From the NCBI GenBank assembly GCA_964654695.1, contig CAZZKJ010000038.1, positions 1-23,963 of the forward strand: 23,963 nucleotides of DNA. Reading direction: 5' to 3'. A program made the position numbers and the translations under genes. Positions 13,963 to 21,461 of the stretch are shown piece after piece; the first letter of the stretch is position 1; each line of letters starts with the position of its first letter. The stretch comes from CAZZKJ01 sp964654695 (GTDB taxonomy: Bacteria; Krumholzibacteriota; Krumholzibacteriia; WVZY01). Under the pieces are notes generated by a model that worked only from the letters and a program-made list of their open reading frames with translations, was not told where the DNA came from and ran no database searches.

Positions 13963-15219
13963 ATGAGCCTAAAGAAACTTGCAATTCAAGGTGGAAGACC
14001 TGTCAGGAGCGAGCCATACCGGCCGGTTTGGCCGAATTTCGGCAAGCAGGAAGAAAAGCAGCTTCTGGATGTCATGCGCATCACCCGAGAGGGAATGGGG
14101 AAGCCTATAGGCAAAATAACCGAATTCGAGGAAAAATTCGCCGCCTATCATGACGCCGCGGCCGCCGTTGCTTGTACTAATTGTTCACAGGCCTTGGAGA
14201 TTATGCTGGCCGTAGCCGGGATCGAAGCCGGAGACGAAGTGATCGTTCCTCCCTTTACTTACATAAGTACGGCCGGAGCGGTGATATCATTGGGCGCCGT
14301 TCCGGTTTTTGCGGATATAGATCCGGAAACATACCAAATTGATCCTGCTAGTATTGAACGTATGATTTCCTCTCGAACCAAAGCCATAATACCCGTTCAC
14401 TTTGCCGGTCATTTCTCTGATATGGAAAGAATCAACGCGATTGCCGATAGACATAGTTTAGTAGTTATCGAGGATGCCGCCCAGGCTCACGGCGCAAAAT
14501 GGAACGGCAGCTACGCCGGGCATTACGGAACCGCCGCCGGTTTTAGTTTTCAGTACGGCAAGAATATGACGGCCCAGGAAGGAGGGGCTATTATAAGCAA
14601 AGATACTGATTTTATCGAAAAATGTTGGGAGTATATTTGGTATGGGCGGCACAAAGGAGAGCCGTGGTACAAACATTATATGATCACATCAAATTACAGG
14701 ATCACCGAATTTCAGGCGGCGGTTTTATTAGCTCAGCTGGCCAGGCTGCCGGCAGAAAACGAAAGAAGAAATAAAAACGGCAGCCGGCTGGACGAGTATT
14801 TAGCCAAAGTAGAAGGAGTTACCCCATCTGCCGTCGATCCCAGGATGGAAATTCACCCGCGCCATCTTTATCCCGTACGGTTTTCACCCGAACTAATCGC
14901 AAAAGCGGGAGGGAAGCGGCTTCTTGTCGAAGCTGTCAATGCCGAAGGCATACCCCTGCTTTTTGGTTACGAGTTCCCGCTTTATCGCAGCCCGGCGTTT
15001 ATAAATAAATCATTCCGGAGCAAATCCTGGTATTCCGACATTTATGCTTCAATTGATTATGGCTCGGTCGATCTGCCGGCGACCGAACAGGCGTGCCGCG
15101 ACACGGCCTGGTTTTTGCACAATTCTCTTCTTGGAAATGAAAAAGATATCGAGGATATGTATAAAGCGCTGGAAAAGATAGCTGAAAATATTGACGAGCT
15201 CGCCGGCCTCAAAACCTGA
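13963..15219 (+). CDS. DegT/DnrJ/EryC1/StrS-type sugar aminotransferase
   Basis: 418-residue PLP-dependent aminotransferase of fold type I that adds an amino group to a keto-sugar nucleotide or cyclitol. The PLP lysine is Lys200 in SFQYGKNMTAQEGG, and IEDAAQAHGA (169-178) holds the cofactor-binding Asp. The N-terminus AIQGGRPVRSEPYRPVWPNFG resembles the branch containing AHBA synthase and scyllo-inosose aminotransferases more than the WbpE/PseC branch. The second aminotransferase at 19227 belongs to the latter branch, so the two are not simple duplicates. The ATG at 13963 has no good ribosome binding site (AAGGA lies about 20 nt upstream). It follows the two SDRs in the same direction and probably aminates their product. 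Confidence 0.88.
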   Translation: MSLKKLAIQGGRPVRSEPYRPVWPNFGKQEEKQLLDVMRITREGMGKPIGKITEFEEKFAAYHDAAAAVACTNCSQALEIMLAVAGIEAGDEVIVPPFTYISTAGAVISLGAVPVFADIDPETYQIDPASIERMISSRTKAIIPVHFAGHFSDMERINAIADRHSLVVIEDAAQAHGAKWNGSYAGHYGTAAGFSFQYGKNMTAQEGGAIISKDTDFIEKCWEYIWYGRHKGEPWYKHYMITSNYRITEFQAAVLLAQLARLPAENERRNKNGSRLDEYLAKVEGVTPSAVDPRMEIHPRHLYPVRFSPELIAKAGGKRLLVEAVNAEGIPLLFGYEFPLYRSPAFINKSFRSKSWYSDIYASIDYGSVDLPATEQACRDTAWFLHNSLLGNEKDIEDMYKALEKIAENIDELAGLKT

Positions 15220-15252
15220 GATGGAATACCTCAAAACGGAGGATATTTGCGC

Positions 15253-16029
15253 GTGACCGGTAAAGACAATTTAAAAGCATACTGGGAAAAAAAGGGGCTT
15301 GAAAAGAGCAGCCAGGCAACAATGAGGGATTTTCACCTTCGCGGATTGGAGGTCGAAGCGCTGAGAATCGAGCTCCAACCCGATGATATAGTATTGGATG
15401 TAGGCGCAGGTAACGGCGCATCCGGTATTCAGCTCGCTCCCAACGTAAAGCATCTCATTCTTACTGATTTTGCCAGCAGCATGGTTCGGGAAGCAGAAAA
15501 CACAATTGCACGTTCCGGTGTTAAAAATGCCGATGCGTTGGTTGCGGATGTTCTGAATCTGTCATCTTTTATGGACCGCCGGATCGATACCGTAATTTCA
15601 ACACGCTGCCTGATCAATCTGACATCTTTTGAAGAACAATGCCTTGCTATTTCCCAGATTCATAATGTTCTCGTGACGGGAGGGCGCCTGCTGCTGCTGG
15701 AATCCACCGTTGATGGATGGAATAACCTGAATGCGCTCAGGGCCGAATTCGCTCTGAACCCCATAGAACTGCACTGGCACAACACAGTTTTTGAAAAAGC
15801 AAAATTAGTTCAAGAACTGAAAGAAAAATTTGAAATAGTCAAATGTGTGAATTTCGGGAACTACTTTCTAATTTCTCGAGTTCTGTACCCTGCAAATATT
15901 GCGCCCAAAGAACCTTCTTTTGATAATCCTATGAATGAGCTTGCGGTTAAATTATGGAAAACGCAGATGGTGAAAAATCTTGAAGATTATTCGCCGCTGC
16001 TTATGTATGTTTGCAAAAAGATTGATTAA
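15253..16029 (+). CDS. Class I SAM-dependent methyltransferase in the glycan cluster
   Basis: 258-residue methyltransferase with the SAM-binding motif VLDVGAGNGASG near residues 47-58, the acidic loop LTDFASSM, and STRCLINL in the motif-IV region. GTG at 15253 is preferred because GGAGGA ends 9 nt upstream; the in-frame TTG at 15247 would leave only 3 nt. It starts 33 nt after the DegT aminotransferase, so an N- or O-methyl transfer to the same amino sugar is a natural guess, but no substrate can be read. The C-terminal half (after residue 140) carries no motif I know. It shares no close similarity with the methyltransferase at 115-939 beyond the fold. Confidence 0.83.
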   Translation: MTGKDNLKAYWEKKGLEKSSQATMRDFHLRGLEVEALRIELQPDDIVLDVGAGNGASGIQLAPNVKHLILTDFASSMVREAENTIARSGVKNADALVADVLNLSSFMDRRIDTVISTRCLINLTSFEEQCLAISQIHNVLVTGGRLLLLESTVDGWNNLNALRAEFALNPIELHWHNTVFEKAKLVQELKEKFEIVKCVNFGNYFLISRVLYPANIAPKEPSFDNPMNELAVKLWKTQMVKNLEDYSPLLMYVCKKID

Positions 16030-16132
16030 ATCAGTGAATAGAGCCGGAACAAAGAAAATCAGAATTTATAAAATGAGTCTCGATTGTTATGGACTCTCCT
16101 GAATCGATCCCCGTTGTTGATTCCAACCGGTG

Positions 16133-16150
16133 ATCTCATCTATCTGAGAT
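16133..16150 (+). promoter_or_regulatory. Inverted repeat abutting the flavoprotein start codon
   Basis: ATCTCA-TCTATC-TGAGAT is a perfect 6-bp inverted repeat whose right arm ends on the base just before the ATG at 16151. No Shine-Dalgarno is present. A second inverted repeat, TCGATT (16080-16085) and AATCGA (16102-16107), lies 25 nt farther upstream. The 121-nt gap at 16030-16150 holds no other gene. Confidence 0.45.
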
Positions 16151-17578
16151 ATGATGAACACATTCAAAAATGAGGCGCCTGTTATTGTCCTTGGGGCCGG
16201 ATCCGCAGGTTTAGCCGCCGCCGTCACGCTTGCTCGAAAAGGGTACAAAGTTGTTGTTATTGAAAAACAGCCTTATTTCGGAGGACTGGCGACGACTATT
16301 CGGCACGGCCAATTTCATCTTGATCTGGGGCCCCATACTTTTCACTTAAAAAATGATGAAGCGGACACTTTATTTCAGGAATACTCTTCCGGAGGGTATC
16401 AGAATATCAATATGAAGGCTTCGCTGCTGCTCCATAAAAAATATTTCGATTACCCCCTGCGATTCGGCCAGGCGATTGTTCGATTAGAGCCCGCTTTTAC
16501 GGCCAGGATGTTGTGGGATTATCTGGCGACAAAAATCCGCAGCCGTTTCTCCGAGATGCCGGAGAATTCTTTTGAAGATTGGGGTATAAAACGATATGGG
16601 CGAACGATGTATGATATGGCATTCGGTAATTATTCTCGCAAAGTGTGGGGTATGCCCACCACGCAGCTAAGCATGAAATTGGCGCAGCAGAAACTTCCGG
16701 ATATGACCCTTTTGGATATTATAAAGGAAGCGTTGGGCAGGGGGGGCGCCAAACAAAAAATACTCTATTCTTCTTATGCATATCCGCATATGGGAATTGG
16801 GACAATCTTTGATGCGATGGGAGATAAAATCGTCAAAGAGGGAGGACGAATATTAAGGGAGACCGAGCCGGTCGAAATAATCTTCGATAATAATATCCCC
16901 GCCGCCGTCATGGTTAGAGGCAGAAACGGCGCCGAGAAAATCCCATGTTCAATGATCATCAATACGATCCCATTGAACGATTTTGTTCAATATTGCGGAG
17001 GGTCTGTTGATCCCAAAGTGCTGGACGCTTCGCATAAACTGATCTACCGGCACTTGATGCTGGCGTACTTGGAAGTGGCCAGGGAAAATGTTACCAACGA
17101 GATAATGGTTTACCTTCTCGATACTGACTTCACTTTCAATAGAATCGGCGAGCAGAAAAATATTGCGCCCGAGATGTCGCCAAAAGACCGTTCCATGCTT
17201 TGTTTTGAAATCTGCACCGACGAAAACGGCAATTGGTGGGGGATGTCCGACGAAGAGTTTCTTGAAGTTGCCAGGGAAGATCTACTTCGGTTAGGAACAG
17301 TTTCTTCCGATGATATCAAAGGCGGCTTTGTAAAGCGCGTAGAACAAGCATATCCTATTTATGATCTCACATTCGATAGAAACCTCAGCGCAGTTCTGGA
17401 GTGGATAAATGGCAAAGAAAATGTCTATTCCATAGGACGGCAGGGGCTATTCCTGAACAATGATATACATACAAGCATGAAGATGGGTATCGAAGCGGCC
17501 GACCATTTTATGAGCCGGAAGCCCAGACAGTCGTGGATCGATTCGATGCGACAACAATTGAACTGGAGGCTTGAGTAA
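16151..17578 (+). CDS. FAD-dependent oxidoreductase, UDP-galactopyranose mutase/HemY-like
   Basis: 475-residue flavoprotein with an N-terminal dinucleotide-binding fold (VIVLGAGSAGLAAAVTLAR, GAGSAG at 15-20) and VVVIEKQPYFGGLA, the FAD-ribose acid and flavin loop seen in amine-oxidase-like and UDP-galactopyranose mutase-like proteins. LDLGPHTFHL and, near the C-terminus, YSIGRQGLFLNNDIHTSMKMGIEAA fit the same group. Family members of this type are common in polysaccharide loci, where ring contraction or redox change of an NDP-sugar is suspected, but it is not a standard Glf, which is about 370-390 residues. ATG at 16151 follows a hairpin directly; a second ATG is the next codon. The function is probably sugar-nucleotide modification. 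Confidence 0.78.
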   Translation: MMNTFKNEAPVIVLGAGSAGLAAAVTLARKGYKVVVIEKQPYFGGLATTIRHGQFHLDLGPHTFHLKNDEADTLFQEYSSGGYQNINMKASLLLHKKYFDYPLRFGQAIVRLEPAFTARMLWDYLATKIRSRFSEMPENSFEDWGIKRYGRTMYDMAFGNYSRKVWGMPTTQLSMKLAQQKLPDMTLLDIIKEALGRGGAKQKILYSSYAYPHMGIGTIFDAMGDKIVKEGGRILRETEPVEIIFDNNIPAAVMVRGRNGAEKIPCSMIINTIPLNDFVQYCGGSVDPKVLDASHKLIYRHLMLAYLEVARENVTNEIMVYLLDTDFTFNRIGEQKNIAPEMSPKDRSMLCFEICTDENGNWWGMSDEEFLEVAREDLLRLGTVSSDDIKGGFVKRVEQAYPIYDLTFDRNLSAVLEWINGKENVYSIGRQGLFLNNDIHTSMKMGIEAADHFMSRKPRQSWIDSMRQQLNWRLE

Positions 17579-17625
17579 GGGTCTGATTACCGGAACGTTT
17601 AATAATACTGGAGGCACTGTTTGCA

Positions 17626-19230
17626 ATGAAAATAAAGAAAACTATAGGAGTGTTGGGCGCGGGTTATTGGGGGCACAATCTTGTGAGGGTGTTGTTTGAG
17701 ATTGATGCTCTTCGGGGCGTGTTCGACACCGATAAAAAAATAATTAAGCAAGTCAAATCTGCGTACGATGGGGTTTGGTGCCCAAAGAATGAAGATGAAC
17801 TGTTCAATGATCCTGAAATCGAGGGTGTCGTGGTTGCCACGCCCGCGGCTACGCATTACCGGATTGTAAAAAAAGCGCTGCTTGCCGACAAGCACGTATT
17901 TGTTGAAAAACCTCTGGCACTGAAGGTATCCGAAGGAGAAGAGCTCGTTGATCTGGCTGATAAGAAGAGCCGTGTTCTAATGGTCGGGCATATCCTTCAG
18001 TATCACAATGCCGTGTTGAAGTTGAAGGAATTGATAGATCGGGGAGAGTTGGGAAAAATTCAATATATTTATTCTAACCGTCTGAATATCGGGAAAATTC
18101 GAACAGAAGAAAATATATTGTGGAGTTTTGCTCCTCATGATATTTCCATCATTCTGTTTCTCCTGAATGAATTTCCCGTGTCTGTTTATACAACCGGAGG
18201 GAGCTATCTCCAGGAAAACGTTGTTGATGTGACAATGTCCAATCTTGATTTTACGAGCGGTGTCAAAGCGCATGTGTTTGTTTCGTGGCTGCATCCCTAT
18301 AAGGAGCAAAAGTTGATCGTTGTTGGAGACAAAAAAATGGCTGTCTTTGACGATATTAGCAAGGAGAAATTGTTTCTCTATCCCCATAAAGTGGAATGGA
18401 TCGACCGCATGCCCCTGGCATCGAAGGCGGCTGCCGAGGTCGTCGGGGTAAACATGGAAGAGCCTCTTTCCAAAGAATGCCGGCATTTTTTGGACTGCAT
18501 AGAAAACGATTTTGCTCCCAAAACGGATGGTTATGAGGGATTAAGAGTCCTCAAGGTTTTGGAGATGTCTCAGAAGTCATTGAATTCAAAAAGCATAATT
18601 CGCAGCTCGAATGACGAGGAAAAACCGGACCGGAAATCATATTTTGTTCACGAGTCATCTTATATAGATGAGAACGTGGACATAGGCGAAGGCACGCAAA
18701 TCTGGCATTATTCTCACGTTTTGAAAAATTCTTCCATCGGCAAAAAATGCAAAATAGGCCAGAACGTAGTAATCGGACCGGAAGCAGCGATTGGAAATAA
18801 CTGCAAAATACAAAACAACGTTTCGATTTATAAGGGAGTGACTCTTGAGGATGATGTATTTTGCGGCCCCTCGATGGTTTTTACAAATGTTTTTAACCCG
18901 CGAAGCGCAGTCCCCCGAATGGATGAATTGAAAAAAACTTTGATTAAAACTGGTGCTTCGATCGGAGCCAATGCAACGATATTATGCGGTGTTACGATTG
19001 GCCGCAGCGCCTTCGTGGGAGCAGGCGCGGTTGTCACTAAGGATGTGGGCGATTATGCCCTGATGTACGGCAACCCGGCTTCTATCAAGGGCTGGATGTG
19101 CGAATGTGGATCTAAGCTGGCCTTTCAGGATAAACAGAAAACAGCTTGCATGCAGTGTGGTCTGGAATATACGCTCCACAAAAATCAAACGGTTACTTGC
19201 GGCAGGAAACAAAAGAAAGCAACATCATGA
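17626..19230 (+). CDS. wbpB/wbpD: WbpB-WbpD fusion: Gfo/Idh/MocA dehydrogenase + hexapeptide N-acetyltransferase + zinc ribbon
   Basis: 534 residues in three modules. Residues 1 to about 325 are a Gfo/Idh/MocA oxidoreductase: GVLGAGYWGHN (8-18), VEKPLAL (93-99) and APHDISI (169-175) are the NAD- and substrate-binding signatures; WbpB/WlbA members oxidise C3 of UDP-GlcNAc uronic acid. Residues about 338-488 are a left-handed beta-helix acyltransferase like WbpD/WlbB (IWHYSHV, IGPEAAIGNNCKIQNNVSIY, GAGAVVTKDV, YGNPASIKGW), which N-acetylates the 3-amino sugar. Residues 489-512 form a CxC...CxxC zinc ribbon (Cys492, Cys494, Cys508, Cys511). GGAGG lies 11 nt before the ATG. The last codon overlaps the wbpE start. 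In Pseudomonas the two enzymes are separate; here one chain carries the first and third of three consecutive steps. Confidence 0.9.
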   Translation: MKIKKTIGVLGAGYWGHNLVRVLFEIDALRGVFDTDKKIIKQVKSAYDGVWCPKNEDELFNDPEIEGVVVATPAATHYRIVKKALLADKHVFVEKPLALKVSEGEELVDLADKKSRVLMVGHILQYHNAVLKLKELIDRGELGKIQYIYSNRLNIGKIRTEENILWSFAPHDISIILFLLNEFPVSVYTTGGSYLQENVVDVTMSNLDFTSGVKAHVFVSWLHPYKEQKLIVVGDKKMAVFDDISKEKLFLYPHKVEWIDRMPLASKAAAEVVGVNMEEPLSKECRHFLDCIENDFAPKTDGYEGLRVLKVLEMSQKSLNSKSIIRSSNDEEKPDRKSYFVHESSYIDENVDIGEGTQIWHYSHVLKNSSIGKKCKIGQNVVIGPEAAIGNNCKIQNNVSIYKGVTLEDDVFCGPSMVFTNVFNPRSAVPRMDELKKTLIKTGASIGANATILCGVTIGRSAFVGAGAVVTKDVGDYALMYGNPASIKGWMCECGSKLAFQDKQKTACMQCGLEYTLHKNQTVTCGRKQKKATS

Positions 19231-20342
19231 TGAAAATACCATTACTGGATCTAAAAGCGCAGTATGCATCGATTAGAGATGAAATCAACACAGCGATCGA
19301 AGGCGTTTTGGATTCGCAGAGATTCATCCTTGGTCCGACGGTTCAAAAGTTTGAAAATGAAATAGCTGGATATTGTGATGTTCAATTTGCCGTCGGATTG
19401 GCATCGGGAAGCGATGCGCTGCTGATATCTTTGATGGCATTAGACATAGAAAACAACGATGAAGTAATTACTACGCCTTATACATTTTTTGCAACAGCAG
19501 GGTCAATCTCGCGTTTGGGAGCCAGGCCGGTTTTTGTCGATATCGATCCTGTTACGTATAATATCAATTCCAACTTAATTGAGGAAAAAATATCGAAGAA
19601 GACGAAAGCAATAATACCGGTTCATCTGTACGGACAGTGTGCCGACATGAAACCTATCCTGGAAATCGCAGGCCGGCATAAGATCCCGGTGATAGAGGAT
19701 GCCGCTCAGGCCATTGGAGCAAAATATAAGGGTAGAATGGCCGGTTCCCTGGGAACGTTGGGATGCTTGAGTTTCTTTCCTTCCAAGAATCTTGGAGGGT
19801 ATGGGGACGGCGGCATGATCTTAACAAATGATCCGGAGTTAGCGGAAAAAATCAGGATTCTGCGGTCACACGGAGCCAGGCCAAAGTATTTTCATGACTT
19901 GGTGGGTTGTAATTCCCGCCTGGATGCAATTCAGGCAGCGATTCTCTCAGTAAAGCTGAAATATCTTGATCATTGGAGCGATAAGAGACGCGAGCACGCC
20001 GAACTGTATAACCAATTATTTGAGAATACAGATATCGTTACACCTGTGGAAATGCCGAGATACCGTCATATTTATAATCAATATGTTATTCGAATTCGCG
20101 AGCAAGCCGAATTGAGACGGTTTCTGAAAGAGAAGGGAATTGCCACAGAAATTTATTATCCCGTACCTCTGCACATGCAAAAGTGTTTTAGTAATCTGGG
20201 CTGCAAGCAGGGTGATTTCCGGGAATCAGAAATGGCGTCAAAGCATACATTGGCTCTTCCCGTTTTTCCCGAGTTGACCGAAGAAATGCAAAAGTATGTA
20301 TCCGGCATGGTTCTTCAGTTTGGTTCTAAAGGGATTTCTTAA
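19227..20342 (+). CDS. wbpE: UDP-2-acetamido-3-keto sugar aminotransferase, WbpE/WlbC-like
   Basis: 371-residue PLP enzyme of the DegT/DnrJ/EryC1 family. PLP Lys187 lies in SFFPSKNLGGYGDGG, IEDAAQAIGA (157-166) holds the cofactor Asp, and the N-terminus IPLLDLKAQYASIRDEI is typical of the WbpE/WlbC/PseC branch. It adds the 3-amino group to the keto product of the dehydrogenase domain encoded just upstream; the acetyltransferase domain of the same fusion then caps that amine. The ATG at 19227 overlaps the fusion gene stop (ATGA), so the two proteins are made together. The open frame extends farther upstream inside the fusion gene but without family sequence. Identification rests on both motifs and context. 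Confidence 0.9.
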   Translation: MMKIPLLDLKAQYASIRDEINTAIEGVLDSQRFILGPTVQKFENEIAGYCDVQFAVGLASGSDALLISLMALDIENNDEVITTPYTFFATAGSISRLGARPVFVDIDPVTYNINSNLIEEKISKKTKAIIPVHLYGQCADMKPILEIAGRHKIPVIEDAAQAIGAKYKGRMAGSLGTLGCLSFFPSKNLGGYGDGGMILTNDPELAEKIRILRSHGARPKYFHDLVGCNSRLDAIQAAILSVKLKYLDHWSDKRREHAELYNQLFENTDIVTPVEMPRYRHIYNQYVIRIREQAELRRFLKEKGIATEIYYPVPLHMQKCFSNLGCKQGDFRESEMASKHTLALPVFPELTEEMQKYVSGMVLQFGSKGIS

Positions 20343-20356
20343 ACAGTTCTAAAATT

Positions 20357-21349
20357 ATGAATTGGAAAGTTTATCTTGGGATAATTATCGGCGCCCTGTT
20401 TCTTTTTTTGGCGTTTCGTAAAGCGGATTTTCATGAGATTAAAATTGCCTTCGAAAAGGCCGACTATATCTTTCTCCTTCCTGCCGCTATCCTGGGTCTC
20501 CTAAGCGTGATCGCCAGGGCTGTCAGGTGGAGATTCCTGCTGCTGCCCATCAAAAAGATACGAATTATCAACCTTTTGTCAGCTACCGCCATCGGATTGA
20601 TGGCGAACAATCTGCTGCCCGTGAGGCTTGGAGAAATTGTAAGGGCGAATACCATAGGCCAGAAAGAACAAATAAGCAAAAGCTCTTCTCTGGCAACAAT
20701 CGTCGTCGAACGTTTGTTCGATGGTTTAATGCTCCTGCTTCTTCTGGCGCTTGTGCTTGTGTTCTTTGCGGTATCATTGCCGGGATGGCTTGCAAATGCC
20801 GCATATGCTGCGCTTGCGATCTACTTGGTGTCCTTGGTCGCGTTGATATTGCTAAAAGTACAGACAAAAAGATTCATTAGAGTTGTTACGGTGGTCTGCA
20901 AACCTTTTCCTGAAACAATTGCAGCAAGAGTTTTAAGTATCCTTAAATCCTTCATAGATGGATTGAAGATCCTGAACAGCACGTGGTGCATTGCTGCTTC
21001 TCTATTGTTGACGTTCGTCGTTTGGGCTCCGTATGTGTTCTTGATCCATATATTATTGATATCTTTCGGGATAAAGCTGCCGTTGTATGCATCTTTTCTT
21101 ATTCTTGTTGCGTTGGGGATAGGGGTTATGATTCCGTCGGCTCCAGGCTTCATCGGGACGATTCAATTTGTGTGTGTTACCGTGCTGGCGTTATTTTCCG
21201 TGACAAAAAGTGAAGCCCTCAGCTTTTCAATCATATACCACGCGAGCGTTTTTGTGCCCATTATGCTTCTGGGCTTGGCATTCATGTTTTTTGAAGGCCT
21301 GTCATTTTCTGATCTTCGAAATCCCAAATCGATGTCTTCGGAAAAGTGA
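20357..21349 (+). CDS. LPG_synthase_TM / UPF0104 polytopic membrane protein
   Basis: 330-residue integral membrane protein with roughly eight spans. NNLLPVRLGEIVRA followed by ATIVVERLFDG is the hallmark of the lysylphosphatidylglycerol-synthetase transmembrane family (YbhN, AglD2, MprF flippase domain), and PSAPGFIGTIQF near residue 259 is the second conserved block. It lacks the soluble MprF aminoacyl-transfer domain, so it is not an LPG synthase. Members in glycan loci are thought to move lipid-linked intermediates across the membrane; that role is inference. It starts 14 nt after wbpE with no visible ribosome binding site, as part of the same operon. Confidence 0.85.
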   Translation: MNWKVYLGIIIGALFLFLAFRKADFHEIKIAFEKADYIFLLPAAILGLLSVIARAVRWRFLLLPIKKIRIINLLSATAIGLMANNLLPVRLGEIVRANTIGQKEQISKSSSLATIVVERLFDGLMLLLLLALVLVFFAVSLPGWLANAAYAALAIYLVSLVALILLKVQTKRFIRVVTVVCKPFPETIAARVLSILKSFIDGLKILNSTWCIAASLLLTFVVWAPYVFLIHILLISFGIKLPLYASFLILVALGIGVMIPSAPGFIGTIQFVCVTVLALFSVTKSEALSFSIIYHASVFVPIMLLGLAFMFFEGLSFSDLRNPKSMSSEK

Positions 21350-21461
21350 AAGCTTGGATGACCGGGACCATGAAGAATATATGCAACCATGATATGCAGT
21401 GGCTTGAAAGAACGGGCGAATTTAATTGACATAAAAAGTCGATCCTAATAGCCTTCACAGC
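21350..21461. other. Short gap with a 23-codon open frame and a promoter-like site
   Basis: The 112-nt gap holds an ATG at 21358 that opens 23 codons (MTGTMKNICNHDMQWLERTG, then EFN) and stops at 21429. It has no convincing ribosome binding site and resembles nothing I know. Its stop overlaps the TTGACA of the promoter-like site at 21426. I see no other structure. Confidence 0.25.
21426..21454 (+). promoter_or_regulatory. Candidate internal promoter before the GT-C gene
   Basis: A consensus TTGACA (21426-21431), a 17-nt spacer and a poor TAGCCT (21449-21454) precede the ATG at 21462 by 7 nt, the same geometry as arsR. An alternative TAATAG at 21446 would leave a 14-nt spacer. No Shine-Dalgarno precedes the ATG. 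Confidence 0.35.

Noticed and set aside
20357..21349. MprF-type lysylphosphatidylglycerol synthase
   Set aside because: Only the transmembrane half is present; the soluble aminoacyl-transfer domain needed for lipid lysylation is missing.
21358..21429. A 23-codon small protein gene before the GT-C gene
   Set aside because: No ribosome binding site, no similarity I know, and its stop overlaps a promoter-like hexamer; chance is more likely.
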